Assembly: GCA_002155105.1 (NCBI GenBank)
Contig: MUZD01000011.1
Location: 1 to 64,000, forward strand
Reading direction: 5' to 3'
DNA length: 64,000 nucleotides
Source of the DNA: Sedimentibacter sp. SX930
GTDB taxonomy: Bacteria > Bacillota > Bacilli > Lactobacillales > Aerococcaceae
The stretch's first letter is position 1, and each line of letters starts with the position of its first letter. The translations under genes and the position numbers were made by a program. Positions 8,590 through 17,709 of the stretch are shown one piece after another. The notes under the pieces are model-generated. The model ran no database searches, was not told where the DNA came from, and saw only the letters and a program-made list of their open reading frames with translations.

Positions 8590-9462
8590 ATGGCAAAAGC
8601 AAAGAAAACAACAGGATACAAAGCGCAGCGGCGGTATTCGCTGGCTGCAGTCTACGCCATCCTGGCTGTCCTGTCGGTCGTTTGGCTGTTCCCTATCGTA
8701 TGGATCGTTTTGACCAGCTTCCGGGCAGAGGGCGGGGCGTTCGTTCCGTACATCATTCCAAAATCATTCACTTTGGAAAACTACAGGATTCTGCTGCAGA
8801 ACACCACCGGAAATTATCCGTTTGTGCGCTGGTTCCTGAACACGCTGTTCGTTTCCGTGATCAGCTGCATCCTGTCGACTTTCATCACGATCGCGATGGC
8901 ATACGCACTGTCGCGCCTGCGCTTCAAGATGCGGAAACCGTTCCTGAAAGTCGCGTTGGTCCTGAACATGTTCCCCGGATTCATGAGCATGATCGCCGTG
9001 TACTACATCCTGAAAGCCCTGAACCTGACGGAAAGCCTGCTTGCTTTGATTCTGGTCTATTCCGCGGGCTCCGCACTGGGCTTCTACATCGCCAAAGGAT
9101 TCTTCGATACAATCCCGATGGCGCTGGATGAATCGGCCATGATCGACGGCGCAAACAAATGGCAGATTTTCACGAAAATCACGCTGCCGTTGTCCAAACC
9201 AATCATCGTGTACACGTCTTTGCTGGCCTTCATGGGGCCGTGGATGGACTTCATCTTCGCAAAAATCATCATGGGCGACAACATCCCGAACTACACGATA
9301 GCGATCGGCCTGTTCACGATGATGACCCGCACAACCGCCAACTCGCTGTTCATGGCGTTCACCGCGGGCTGCGTGCTGATCGCCATCCCGATCACGATCC
9401 TGTTCATCTTCATGCAACGCTTCTACGTGGAAGGCGTGACTTCCGGATCAGTCAAAGGATAA
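8590..9462 (+). CDS. malG: Maltodextrin ABC transporter permease MalG
   Basis: A 290-residue integral membrane protein, the second channel subunit. The EAA loop reads DESAMIDGANKWQIFTKITLP, and about six hydrophobic segments are visible. It starts three bases after malF with an AAGGAGGG site in the malF 3' end, indicating tight coupling. The C-terminal MQRFYVEGVTSGSVKG is characteristic of MalG/MdxG. A strong terminator follows at 9480-9515. Confidence 0.9.
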   Translation: MAKAKKTTGYKAQRRYSLAAVYAILAVLSVVWLFPIVWIVLTSFRAEGGAFVPYIIPKSFTLENYRILLQNTTGNYPFVRWFLNTLFVSVISCILSTFITIAMAYALSRLRFKMRKPFLKVALVLNMFPGFMSMIAVYYILKALNLTESLLALILVYSAGSALGFYIAKGFFDTIPMALDESAMIDGANKWQIFTKITLPLSKPIIVYTSLLAFMGPWMDFIFAKIIMGDNIPNYTIAIGLFTMMTRTTANSLFMAFTAGCVLIAIPITILFIFMQRFYVEGVTSGSVKG

Positions 9463-9479
9463 AAATGTATAGCGAAAAA

Positions 9480-9515
9480 GCCCAAAAGGCGCTCTTGGTG
9501 GAGCGCCTTTTGGGC
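9480..9515 (+). terminator. Terminator of malEFG
   Basis: GCCCAAAAGGCGCTC (9480-9494) pairs perfectly with GAGCGCCTTTTGGGC (9501-9515), loop of six bases, then ATTTCT. Confidence 0.85.
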
Positions 9516-9560
9516 ATTTCTGCGTTTTGTGGGGTTGGCGTGGAGCGATTTTGTCGTGTA

Positions 9561-9589
9561 AACATGGATACTGCTTGGTTATCCATGTT
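9561..9589. repeat. Perfect 10-bp inverted repeat in the malG-araC gap
   Basis: AACATGGATA (9561-9570) and TATCCATGTT (9580-9589) flank nine bases. No T run follows, so it is not an obvious terminator. The gap 9516-9769 also has a direct repeat of AAAAGATGAATA at about 9612 and 9661. No gene was seen there; function unknown. Confidence 0.5.
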
Positions 9590-9711
9590 CTGGTCGGCAT
9601 TCGGGCTCGAAAAGATGAATACTTTAGAAGAATTTATCTTTTTGGGTGCTTTTGAGCGTTAAAAGATGAATAACTCGCAGATATCCGTTCTATCACCATC
9701 AACAGGTGTTG

Positions 9712-9720
9712 TGCTAAAAT
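9712..9720 (+). promoter_or_regulatory. Possible extended -10 promoter of the AraC gene
   Basis: TGCTAAAAT is an extended -10 (TGn plus TAAAAT) about 50 bases before the start codon. No good -35 is seen. Confidence 0.35.
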
Positions 9721-9769
9721 CTAGCTATACAAATATACCGATAAATAAACAGACAACAGAGGATACCCC

Positions 9770-10603
9770 ATGAGCGAAAAACTATTAAAAGATCTATTTT
9801 TTAAGGAATATTATTTCTCGGATTTTTATTTTTTTAATGTAGGATACGAGAAATGCCAGAGTGGGCATCGATTTGGCCCTTCGTTACGGGACAACTACAT
9901 CGTGCATTTTGTGATCAGCGGAAAAGGGCGGTATACCGTGAACGATACAACGCATCATTTGGGCGCGGGTGATTTTTTTCTGATCCGTCCGAATGAACTG
10001 GTCGATTACGAAGCGGATGCGCAAGATCCATGGGAATACTATTGGATAGGCTTTTCGGGCACCAAAGTGAAAGAAATCCTGCATACGAACGGGATCGGAG
10101 CCAAAGACTATATCGGTCAAGTTGGCGCACAAAAAGGGTTGCAGGGGAAATTCGCGCATTTCATGGAATCCGATTTTTTTGATGATGCCAAAAAACTGGC
10201 GAATCAGGCGCTCTTCTATGACATTTTTTCGTTCTTCAAAATCCATAATGAAAATATGGAAATGGGGGTCCCCGTCAGCCGAACGAAAAAATACAGCGAA
10301 GCCTTTTTGTTGTATGTGGAAAATAATTATTATCGCGAGGATCTGGCGATCGAAGAAATTGCGAAATCGATGTACCTCCACCCGTCCTATTTCAGCCAGG
10401 TGATCAAAGAGGAGTTGGGCTTGACCGCACTCAAATATTTGAACCTGTACCGCATGAACAAAGCCAGCCAACTGTTGAAAACGACGGAATTGTCGGTGGA
10501 GGAAATAGCAAGCGCAGTAGGATACCAGAACCGGCACTCTTTTACACGGGCCTTCAAAAACAGATTCCAAAGTTCCCCAACACGGTATAAGCTCGAAAAA
10601 TAA
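9770..10603 (+). CDS. AraC family transcriptional regulator
   Basis: A 277-residue regulator. Residues about 20-140 form a cupin-like sugar-sensing domain (GRYTVNDTTHHLGAGDFFLIRPN), and residues about 175-277 the double helix-turn-helix, with IEEIAKSMYLHPSYFSQV and VEEIASAVGYQNRHSFTRAF as recognition helices. This arrangement matches MsmR/RafR-like activators of alpha-galactoside genes. It lies just before the GH4 alpha-galactosidase on the same strand, whose promoter has a good -10 but poor -35, as expected for an activated promoter. The role as melA activator is inferred from position. Confidence 0.85.
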   Translation: MSEKLLKDLFFKEYYFSDFYFFNVGYEKCQSGHRFGPSLRDNYIVHFVISGKGRYTVNDTTHHLGAGDFFLIRPNELVDYEADAQDPWEYYWIGFSGTKVKEILHTNGIGAKDYIGQVGAQKGLQGKFAHFMESDFFDDAKKLANQALFYDIFSFFKIHNENMEMGVPVSRTKKYSEAFLLYVENNYYREDLAIEEIAKSMYLHPSYFSQVIKEELGLTALKYLNLYRMNKASQLLKTTELSVEEIASAVGYQNRHSFTRAFKNRFQSSPTRYKLEK

Positions 10604-10640
10604 GACCTAAAAAATTGTACCCTGCAGCTAAAACCATGCC

Positions 10641-10669
10641 CTTCTTATTCAGTGAGAATAGCCTATACT
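10641..10669 (+). promoter_or_regulatory. Candidate activated promoter of melA
   Basis: TATACT (10664-10669) is a near-consensus -10. The base positions expected for a -35 (10641-10646, CTTCTT) are poor, consistent with dependence on an AraC-type activator. Confidence 0.4.
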
Positions 10670-10699
10670 GAAGACATCAAAAGGAAAAGGAGCATGGAC

Positions 10700-12010
10700 A
10701 TGGTCAAAATTTGTTTTATCGGTGCAGGCAGCACAATCTTCGCAAAAAATGTTTTAGGGGACGCGATGTTGACGCCGAGTCTCCAGGATGCAGAAATCGC
10801 ATTGTACGATATTGATGAAAAACGCTTAAAAGAATCCGAACTGATGCTACAGACCATCAACAAAAACTCGAATCAAAACCGCGCAAAAATAAAATCTTTC
10901 AGCGACAGAAAAGAAGCCTTGAAAGATGCGAATTTCGTCATCAATGCGATCCAAGTGGGCGGATACAAACCGAGCACTGTGATTGACTTTGAGATCCCTA
11001 AAAAATACGGCTTGCAACAGACGATTGGGGACACTACCGGTATCGGCGGTATTTTCAGAGGATTGCGTACACTTCCGGTGATGTTTGAATTTGCCGAAGA
11101 CATGGAAGAGGTTTGTCCGGATGCATGGTTATTGAACTACACCAATCCGATGGCCATTTTGACGATGGGCATGCTGAAAGCGACGAAGATCAAAACGGTC
11201 GGCTTGTGCCACAGTGTCCAAGTCTGTGTGCCGGAACTCTTTGAGCATCTGGGTATAAAAGATCAATACAATCTGGATGAATTCCAATGGAAAATCGCCG
11301 GCATCAACCACATGGCTTGGCTGCTGGAAATCAACCGGAATGGAGAAGATTTCTATCCTGAAATCCGCAGACGGGCTTCAGAAATCGCCAATCCGCATAA
11401 GGATTCTGTGCGCTTTGAATTGATGAAACACTTCGGCTACTATGTCACCGAATCCAGTGAGCATAATGCGGAGTACCATCCTTACTTCATCAAAAAGAAT
11501 TATCCGGAATTGATCGATCAATTGCAGATCCCGATCGATGAATACTTGAGAAGATGCGTTGATCAAATCGAACGCTGGGAAACTCAAAAAGACGAGATCG
11601 TCAATGACGGTTCGCTGGAACACACAAGAAGCCGCGAATATGCCTCTTATATTATGGATGCGATTACAACCGGAACGCCGACTGTGATTGCCGGGAATGT
11701 TTTGAATAAGGGTCTGATCACGAACTTGCCGGAAAATTGCTGTGTGGAAGTGCCGTGTTTGGTGGACAAAAATGGCGTTCAACCTACCTATGTAGGGGAC
11801 CTTCCTACGCAATTGGCCGCATTGGATCGAACAAATATAAATGTGCAAGAATTGACGGTTGAAGCCGCAATGACACTTGAAAAAGATAAAATCTATCAAG
11901 CGGCATTGATGGACCCGCATGCGAATTCGGAACTGTCCATTTCCGAAATCAAAGCAATGGTGGACGAATTGATCGCTGCCCATGGCGATTATCTGCCGAC
12001 TTACAAATAA
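10700..12010 (+). CDS. melA: GH4 alpha-galactosidase (NAD- and Mn-dependent)
   Basis: A 436-residue protein, close to the usual GH4 length. The N-terminus MVKICFIGAGSTIFAKN is the NAD-binding Rossmann turn. NYTNPMAI, the metal-site motif CHSVQ and GINHMAWLLE are GH4 landmarks; CHSVQ rather than CHN or CHG points to MelA-type alpha-galactosidase rather than a 6-phospho-glycosidase. It is cytosolic and would release galactose from melibiose or raffinose-type sugars. The start ATG 10700 is chosen because an AGGAG site ends seven bases upstream; the in-frame ATG 10694 is too close to it. Confidence 0.85.
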   Translation: MVKICFIGAGSTIFAKNVLGDAMLTPSLQDAEIALYDIDEKRLKESELMLQTINKNSNQNRAKIKSFSDRKEALKDANFVINAIQVGGYKPSTVIDFEIPKKYGLQQTIGDTTGIGGIFRGLRTLPVMFEFAEDMEEVCPDAWLLNYTNPMAILTMGMLKATKIKTVGLCHSVQVCVPELFEHLGIKDQYNLDEFQWKIAGINHMAWLLEINRNGEDFYPEIRRRASEIANPHKDSVRFELMKHFGYYVTESSEHNAEYHPYFIKKNYPELIDQLQIPIDEYLRRCVDQIERWETQKDEIVNDGSLEHTRSREYASYIMDAITTGTPTVIAGNVLNKGLITNLPENCCVEVPCLVDKNGVQPTYVGDLPTQLAALDRTNINVQELTVEAAMTLEKDKIYQAALMDPHANSELSISEIKAMVDELIAAHGDYLPTYK

Positions 12011-12053
12011 AAGAAACAGGGAATTTCGGGTGTTCCGAAAAGACTCCGATCTC

Positions 12054-12102
12054 GCTAAAAAACAAGAGCAACCTCACAAAGAGGCTGCTCTTGTTTTTTA
12101 GC
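12054..12102. terminator. Terminator between melA and the convergent GntR gene
   Basis: A long stem with left arm from 12054 (GCTAAAAAACAAGAGCA) and complementary right arm ending 12102, with CCTC/GAGG closing the loop. A and T runs on both sides allow function in both directions. Confidence 0.85.
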
Positions 12103-12158
12103 GTTCCATAATCCCATCAGATGTATCTTAAAATAAGATGCGTCCGCAGGTGCGTGTC

Positions 12159-12872
12159 TTAATATTGATTTTTAAATGAAGACAATTCTATCTTGTAATA
12201 ATTCCACTTTTTGTAGCTAATTACCATTTCAGCTACAGTTCCGTCTTCTAAGACCGTCTTCTTTTCTTGCCGTACTGATGGTTCGTTTGGTTTCATATTT
12301 AGCAATTGGGCAATATTTTCGTCAGTGGGAAAACAAATTTCATTTGTTTCTTTGGAATCCGCATCATATAGGTTGATGCTAAAGTCACTCTTGAAGCGAT
12401 TATAAATAGAGTCGTAATAGCTGAGGTCAGGAATATCTTTTTTGATAAATCGGCTGGGGATATAAGAAATATGAAGTAAAAAAGGATCACCATCAACTTT
12501 TCTTATCCTTGTAATTTTATAATACTGTTCGTTCTTTCTTAATTGTAACGCTTGGTTCATTTCATCGTCATTCTGAATTTCCATACCCAAAACCTCTACT
12601 GTTTCTGTTTTTCCAGCATAAATTTCAATATCAGAGAATTCAACAAGTTTGCGTTTACGCGAACGAGAGACGTAGGTGCCTTTTCCTTGGATCCGGATGA
12701 GATAGCCTTCATTAGCTAGCTCCTGTATCGCTCTGATGACTGTGATAGAGCTTACGTTGTAGAGTTTTACCAATTCTGCTTCACTATAAAAACGATCACC
12801 GTGTTGAAATTCGCCGGATTTGATTTTTTGGAGTAAATCTTCTTTAATTTTTTGGTATTTTGGAATCCTCAT
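12159..12872 (-). CDS. GntR family regulator (HutC/UTRA subfamily)
   Basis: A 237-residue regulator. Residues 1-70 form a winged helix-turn-helix (YSEAELVKLYNVSSITVIRAIQELANEGYLIR), followed by GKGTYVSR and a UTRA effector-binding domain (residues about 90-235). It is divergent from bgaC and the first PTS operon; the shared 150-base gap holds two copies of TTAATATACTAACT that overlap the bgaC promoter. It therefore probably represses the GH35/PTS genes and itself. It is only distantly similar to the two GntR proteins at 17710 and 18822, which have different operators. Confidence 0.85.
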   Translation of the reverse strand: MRIPKYQKIKEDLLQKIKSGEFQHGDRFYSEAELVKLYNVSSITVIRAIQELANEGYLIRIQGKGTYVSRSRKRKLVEFSDIEIYAGKTETVEVLGMEIQNDDEMNQALQLRKNEQYYKITRIRKVDGDPFLLHISYIPSRFIKKDIPDLSYYDSIYNRFKSDFSINLYDADSKETNEICFPTDENIAQLLNMKPNEPSVRQEKKTVLEDGTVAEMVISYKKWNYYKIELSSFKNQY

Positions 12873-12900
12873 GATTATCTCCTTTTTTAATACAATTCAC

Positions 12901-12914
12901 TTAATATACTAACT
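12901..12914. promoter_or_regulatory. Operator copy 1 for the divergent GntR regulator
   Basis: TTAATATACTAACT is repeated exactly at 12982-12995 and nowhere else noticed in the window. It lies 29 bases before the GntR start, where it would block that gene. Confidence 0.55.
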
Positions 12915-12958
12915 TATAAAAAGAGAAATTGCCAGTTTTTTAATGGCTAAAAAAATAG

Positions 12959-13008
12959 TTTACAGAACCTAACTTAGTATGTTAATATACTAACTGTAAA
13001 CGTTTCAG
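12959..13008 (+). promoter_or_regulatory. bgaC promoter, GntR operator and cre site
   Basis: TTTACA (12959-12964) and TAATAT (12983-12988) are spaced by 18 bases. The -10 lies within TTAGTAT-N6-ATACTAA (12974-12993), the second operator copy. TGTAAACGTTTCA (12995-13007) matches the CcpA cre consensus and would cover the transcription start, predicting glucose repression. Confidence 0.6.
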
Positions 13009-13022
13009 AAAGGATGTAAGCA

Positions 13023-14795
13023 ATGAGTAAATTTGAAATAAAGGAAGATTTTTTACTGAATGAGGAGCCGTTCAAGATCTTATCCGGAGCCATCCACTAC
13101 TTCCGGGTTCTTCCTGAAGATTGGTATCATTCTTTGTATAATTTGAAAGCGCTTGGATTTAATACCGTGGAAACCTACATACCTTGGAATGTGCATGAGC
13201 CAAAAGAAGGGCAGTATAACTTTTCGGGACAGTTTGATATAAGTGGTTTTGTCCGAATCGCAGAAGAATTGGGTCTGTTTGTAATTCTAAGACCGTCCCC
13301 TTATATTTGTGCAGAATGGGAATTCGGCGGATTACCAGCATGGTTATTGACTTACAAAAATATGCGAATACGCTCCAGTGACACCCTTTTTATCGAAAAA
13401 GTTTCTCGCTACTATGATAAACTGTTCGAGGTTATTTCACCTCTGCAAGTTGATGTTGGTGGTCCTGTTATCATGATGCAGGTGGAAAATGAATACGGTT
13501 CATATGGCGAGGATAAAGAATATTTAATGGCGCTGCATGAATTGATGTTAAAACAAGGCGTAACTGTTCCGATTTTTACATCGGATGGAGCTTGGAGAGC
13601 AACACAGGAAGCCGGAACACTAACTGAATCCGATATCCTGACCACAGGTAATTTTGGATCTCGCTCGAAAGAAAATTTTCAGGATTTGAAAGAATTTCAT
13701 GAATCAAAAGGGAAGAAATGGCCACTGATGTGTATGGAGTTCTGGGATGGTTGGTTTAATCGCTGGGATGATCCAATCATAAAAAGAGATCCACAAAATT
13801 TAGCTGATGATGTGAAAGAGGCGCTGGAGATCGGGAGTGTCAATCTCTACATGTTTCACGGTGGAACAAACTTCGGATTTATGAATGGTTGTTCTGCAAG
13901 AGGACGTAAAGATCTCCCTCAAGTGACATCCTATGATTACGACGCACCGCTAAATGAACAAGGGAATCCGACTGAAAAATACTTCGCTTTGAAAACAATG
14001 ATGAAGCAATTGTTTCCTGATATTGAACAACACGAGCCGCTCGTCAAGGAAAGCATGAGCATAAGGGACATCCCATTGGCTGGGAAAGTCAGTTTGTTTT
14101 CCGTGATAGATGAACTTGCTGAAAAAAAGGTTTCTAAGTATCCGAAACCGATGGAAGCGTTGGATCAACAATATGGGTATACTTTGTACCGAAGTAATGT
14201 GAATAAAGACAGTGACGAAGAATATTATCGTGTGATAGATGCTAGCGACCGAATCCACTTCTTCCTCAACGAAAATAAACTAGCTACACAGTATCAAGAA
14301 GACGTTGGAGAAAAAATATATGCCTACCCTAAATCTGGAGATAACCAGCTGGATGTGCTAGTAGAAAATATGGGACGAGTCAATTATGGACATAAGCTGC
14401 TAGCGGATACACAACAAAAAGGGATCCGAACGGGCGTCATGTCCGATTTACACTTTATTACCGACTGGGAGCAATACAGTTTAGAGTTCACGAAACCTTT
14501 ATCCATAGATTTCGATAAAGCATGGAAAGAAAATTCACCGTCATTTTACCAGTATAGTGTCACCCTCGATGCACCAAAAGATGCGTATATCAATATGGAG
14601 TTGTTCGGTAAAGGAATCGTTCTTGTGAACGGGTTCAATATTGGGAGATTCTGGGATGTGGGACCAACGTTGTCGTTATATGTTCCAAAATCACTCTTTA
14701 AGGAAGGCCAGAATGAAATCGTCATTTTTGAAACAGAAGGCATCTGGTCGGATACAATTAGTTTAGCTAGTGAGCCAAATTTTAAAAAAATATAG
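13023..14795 (+). CDS. bgaC: GH35 beta-galactosidase (BgaC-like)
   Basis: A 590-residue GH35 enzyme without signal peptide. The N-terminal barrel shows LSGAIHYFRVLPEDW, YIPWNVHEP, the acid/base in VENEYGSYG (Glu157) and the nucleophile in MCMEFWDGWF (Glu239), followed by C-terminal jelly-roll domains ending in NGFNIGRFWDVGP. Streptococcal BgaC of this type prefers Gal-beta-1,3-linked N-acetylhexosamine. The order GntR, bgaC, IIB, IIC, IID, IIA, agaS is the same as in the pneumococcal bgaC locus, supporting that role. The start has a GAAAGGATG ribosome site. Intracellular location means its substrate is imported, probably by the adjoining PTS. Confidence 0.88.
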   Translation: MSKFEIKEDFLLNEEPFKILSGAIHYFRVLPEDWYHSLYNLKALGFNTVETYIPWNVHEPKEGQYNFSGQFDISGFVRIAEELGLFVILRPSPYICAEWEFGGLPAWLLTYKNMRIRSSDTLFIEKVSRYYDKLFEVISPLQVDVGGPVIMMQVENEYGSYGEDKEYLMALHELMLKQGVTVPIFTSDGAWRATQEAGTLTESDILTTGNFGSRSKENFQDLKEFHESKGKKWPLMCMEFWDGWFNRWDDPIIKRDPQNLADDVKEALEIGSVNLYMFHGGTNFGFMNGCSARGRKDLPQVTSYDYDAPLNEQGNPTEKYFALKTMMKQLFPDIEQHEPLVKESMSIRDIPLAGKVSLFSVIDELAEKKVSKYPKPMEALDQQYGYTLYRSNVNKDSDEEYYRVIDASDRIHFFLNENKLATQYQEDVGEKIYAYPKSGDNQLDVLVENMGRVNYGHKLLADTQQKGIRTGVMSDLHFITDWEQYSLEFTKPLSIDFDKAWKENSPSFYQYSVTLDAPKDAYINMELFGKGIVLVNGFNIGRFWDVGPTLSLYVPKSLFKEGQNEIVIFETEGIWSDTISLASEPNFKKI

Positions 14796-14813
14796 GAAAA
14801 GGGGATAATTATC

Positions 14814-15299
14814 ATGAGTATTACAGCAGTAAGAATAGACGGCAGGTTAATTCATGGGCAGGTAGCAAATTTGTGGGCCACAAAATTGGACATCGGCAGG
14901 ATCATGGTCGTGGACGATGAAGTGGTAAACAATGCAATTGAGAAGAGCGGGCTGAAATTAGCAACTCCAGCTGGAGTAAAACTAAGCGTTCTGTCTGTTG
15001 AGAAAGCAGCTACTAATATTCTGGCCGGCAAATATGATAGCCAACGTTTGCTGATCATCGCTAAAAGACCGGATCATTTGTTGCATTTGATTGAGTTAGG
15101 TGTGCCGATCAAAGAAATTAACGTAGGAAATATGTCTCAGTCACAGCATTCAAAATCGATTACAAAGTCAATCAATGTCTTGGATGAAGATATAGAAGTA
15201 TTTAAGAAACTTGATGAAAAAGGGGTACAACTGGTTTCTCAGATGGTTCCGAACGATCGCGCTGAAAACTTTATGACGTTATTAAAACCACATATTTAG
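14814..15299 (+). CDS. PTS mannose-family EIIB
   Basis: A 161-residue EIIB of the mannose/sorbose family. The motif RIDGRLIHGQVANLW carries the phosphorylated His near residue 15, and VPIKEINVGNMSQ is a standard later motif. It starts 18 bases after bgaC with an AAGGGG site. It passes phosphate from the EIIA at 17021 to sugar during uptake through the IIC/IID pair. By synteny with the pneumococcal bgaC locus it probably serves a galactosyl-hexosamine disaccharide. Confidence 0.9.
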   Translation: MSITAVRIDGRLIHGQVANLWATKLDIGRIMVVDDEVVNNAIEKSGLKLATPAGVKLSVLSVEKAATNILAGKYDSQRLLIIAKRPDHLLHLIELGVPIKEINVGNMSQSQHSKSITKSINVLDEDIEVFKKLDEKGVQLVSQMVPNDRAENFMTLLKPHI

Positions 15300-15323
15300 T
15301 GGATAAAAAAGGAGAATGGAACA

Positions 15324-16211
15324 ATGACAATAGCATGGTGGCAAATTATTTTACTTACACTGTATGCAGCTTATCAGATTTTAGATGAATTGACAGTTTA
15401 TTCAACTCTTAGTCAGCCGGTGTTTGCTGGGTTGATCGCTGGGTTGATAATGGGGGATATGACAACTGGTTTGATTATTGGTGGTAGTATGCAGTTAACT
15501 ATTCTGGGTGTAGGAACGTTTGGTGGTTCATCCAGAATCGACGCAAATTCAGGGACGGTCTTGGCTACGGCTTTTTCGGTTGGATTAGGAATGAACCCTG
15601 AACAAGCGATTGCAGCCATCGCAGTTCCGGTAGCTGGTTTGATGATTCAAATGGATATTCTGGGACGATTTGCAAATACTTTTTTTGCTCATCGAGTCGA
15701 TGCAAAAATTGAAGAAATGGATTACAAGGGGATTGAGAGGAATTTCCTTATGGGATCGCTCTCTTGGTCATTGTCCAGAGCCTTACCAGTATTTTTGGCT
15801 TTAAGTTTTGGCGGCGGGTTTGTGAACACTATTGTTGGATTTTTGAACGGTGATTTGAAATGGCTGGGTGATGGATTATCAGTAGCCGGAGCTGTCTTGC
15901 CCGCTGTTGGTTTTGCTATTTTATTAAGATATCTGCCAGTGAAAAAACACGCACCTTATTTAATTTTAGGCTTTGTCATTACAGCACTCCTTACAACTGT
16001 ATTTGGAAATATTCAACGGATCGGCGGTTCTGTAGCTGGGATTGTGGAAGGTCTTAACGCCAACTTTACAGCGATGCCGATGCTGGGTATAGCGTTGATT
16101 GGTTTTGCTTTAGCCTTTAATGAATATAAACGGTCAGTAGAAGCACCAATAAATTCCTCTTATAACGCTTCCGGATCAGAAGAAGGAGAAATCGAAGATG
16201 ACGAAATCTAA
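15324..16211 (+). CDS. PTS mannose-family EIIC
   Basis: A 295-residue membrane subunit with about eight hydrophobic segments and family landmarks LIAGLIMGDMTTGLIIGG and GTFGGSSRIDANSGT. It forms the channel with IID. The acidic cytoplasmic tail EGEIEDDEI overlaps the start of the IID gene by 14 bases, indicating coupled translation. Confidence 0.9.
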   Translation: MTIAWWQIILLTLYAAYQILDELTVYSTLSQPVFAGLIAGLIMGDMTTGLIIGGSMQLTILGVGTFGGSSRIDANSGTVLATAFSVGLGMNPEQAIAAIAVPVAGLMIQMDILGRFANTFFAHRVDAKIEEMDYKGIERNFLMGSLSWSLSRALPVFLALSFGGGFVNTIVGFLNGDLKWLGDGLSVAGAVLPAVGFAILLRYLPVKKHAPYLILGFVITALLTTVFGNIQRIGGSVAGIVEGLNANFTAMPMLGIALIGFALAFNEYKRSVEAPINSSYNASGSEEGEIEDDEI

Positions 16212-17007
16212 TTACAAATTAACAAAAAAAGACTTTAATCAAATTAATAGAAGAAGTTTATTTGGATTTCAACTGGGGTGGAATTATGAGCGCATGCAAG
16301 GTACGGGGTACTTGTATACAATCCTGCCTCAGTTGAGAAAGATATATGGAGACGGAACTCCAGAATTAAAAGAAATGATGAAAACGCATACGCAGTTCTT
16401 TAATACTACCAATTTTCTGAATACAATCATTACAGGTATCGATCTTGCTATTGAAGAGAAAGAAGGAATTGCTTCTAAAGAAACAGTATCCGGGCTAAAG
16501 GTTGGTTTAATGGGACCTTTTGCAGCTATCGGAGATTCTATTTTTGGAGCTTTGTTGCCAACGATTTTTGGAGCTTTAGCAGCAAATATGGCGGTGAACG
16601 GAAACCCTATTGGAGCTTTTCTATGGATGATTGTGCAAATTGGAGTGATGTACTTCCGTTGGATACAAATTGAGATTGCCTATAAAGAAGGGGTAACGCT
16701 TGTTACAACAATGCAAAGTCGTCTGAACGCTATCACTAATGCTGCTACATTGATGGGAGTATTCATGGTTGGAGCCTTGGTTGCTACTATGATTAATGTA
16801 CGTTTATCCTGGACACCGTCAATCGGCTCTTTAGTTATTGATGTCCAAAACAATGTTGACATGATTATGCCGCGGTTGTTGCCGGCAGCTATTGTAGGAG
16901 CTGTTTACTGGTTGTTAGGAAAGAAAAATATTACTTCGACTAAAGCGATCTTTATTGTATTGGTTGTATCTGTAGCTTTGTCTGCATTAGGGGTTATTTC
17001 TAAATAA
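16198..17007 (+). CDS. PTS mannose-family EIID
   Basis: A 269-residue EIID, the normal family length. The N-terminus LTKKDFNQINRRSLFGFQ, the motif GWNYERMQGTGYLYTILP and LMGPFAAIGDSIFGALLP are diagnostic. It is the partner of the preceding IIC and overlaps it. Confidence 0.9.
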   Translation: MTKSNYKLTKKDFNQINRRSLFGFQLGWNYERMQGTGYLYTILPQLRKIYGDGTPELKEMMKTHTQFFNTTNFLNTIITGIDLAIEEKEGIASKETVSGLKVGLMGPFAAIGDSIFGALLPTIFGALAANMAVNGNPIGAFLWMIVQIGVMYFRWIQIEIAYKEGVTLVTTMQSRLNAITNAATLMGVFMVGALVATMINVRLSWTPSIGSLVIDVQNNVDMIMPRLLPAAIVGAVYWLLGKKNITSTKAIFIVLVVSVALSALGVISK

Positions 17008-17020
17008 AGGAGTGAGTGAT

Positions 17021-17428
17021 TTGACTAATTTAATATTGATCAGTCATGGGGATTTTTGCATGGAGTTAAAAAGAAGCGCAGAAATGATTCTGGGACCACA
17101 GGAAAATATTTATACAGTATCTTTGCTTCCCAATGAAGGTGAAAAGGATTTTATGGAAAAATTCGATGCAGTAACGGATAAATTGGGTGGGAATTACACT
17201 GTTTTTTCCGATTTGATGGGTGGTACCCCCTGTAATATTGCTTCAAAAAAGATTATGAATGGTGCTGTATTTGAATTATATGCTGGGATGAACTTGCCGA
17301 TGGTTATCAGCTTCGTAAATGCTGCATTAATTGGCAACGCCAATTCTCTCGTAAAGGAAACCCGACAAAGTATTGTAAAAGTAAATGATGTGTTAAACGA
17401 TGGAGTTTTTGATGAAGAGGATGAATAG
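17021..17428 (+). CDS. PTS mannose-family EIIA
   Basis: A 135-residue cytosolic phosphocarrier; LILISHGDFCMELKRS contains the phosphorylated His and SDLMGGTPCN is the second family motif. Start TTG 17021 is chosen because the AGGAG site (17008-17012) coincides with the upstream GTG 17012, leaving correct spacing only for TTG. It completes the first PTS (order B-C-D-A). A 280-base gap with a new promoter follows. Confidence 0.85.
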   Translation: MTNLILISHGDFCMELKRSAEMILGPQENIYTVSLLPNEGEKDFMEKFDAVTDKLGGNYTVFSDLMGGTPCNIASKKIMNGAVFELYAGMNLPMVISFVNAALIGNANSLVKETRQSIVKVNDVLNDGVFDEEDE

Positions 17429-17592
17429 TTAGAAGAAGCCGTGTAACCCAGTTTCTTGACTATGCCTATCTAAAGAATAAATTCTTTAAACTGCTCATGG
17501 ATAAGTTATCTTTCCGGGCGTTTAAAGGATTTTTTTTATTTATGGAAAATGGTCAAAAAAATGTGAGGCTTTATTCTTCTTGCAGACTTTTA

Positions 17593-17644
17593 TTGACAAA
17601 TGAAATTGGATGAATTATTATTTGTTGTTTAATGGTAACTACCA
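17593..17644 (+). promoter_or_regulatory. Promoter and operator of the first aga-type GntR gene
   Basis: TTGACA (17593-17598), 17 bases, TATTAT (17616-17621), then the palindrome TGGTAACTACCA (17633-17644) just after the expected start, resembling NagR/DasR-type sites. The same arrangement recurs at 18699-18763, so both GntR genes are probably autoregulated. Confidence 0.7.
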
Positions 17645-17709
17645 GCAATTGCCAGCGTAGAATAAGTTTTATTGCTTATGGGTCCGTTCTCAAAAAGGAG
17701 TATAAAGAT

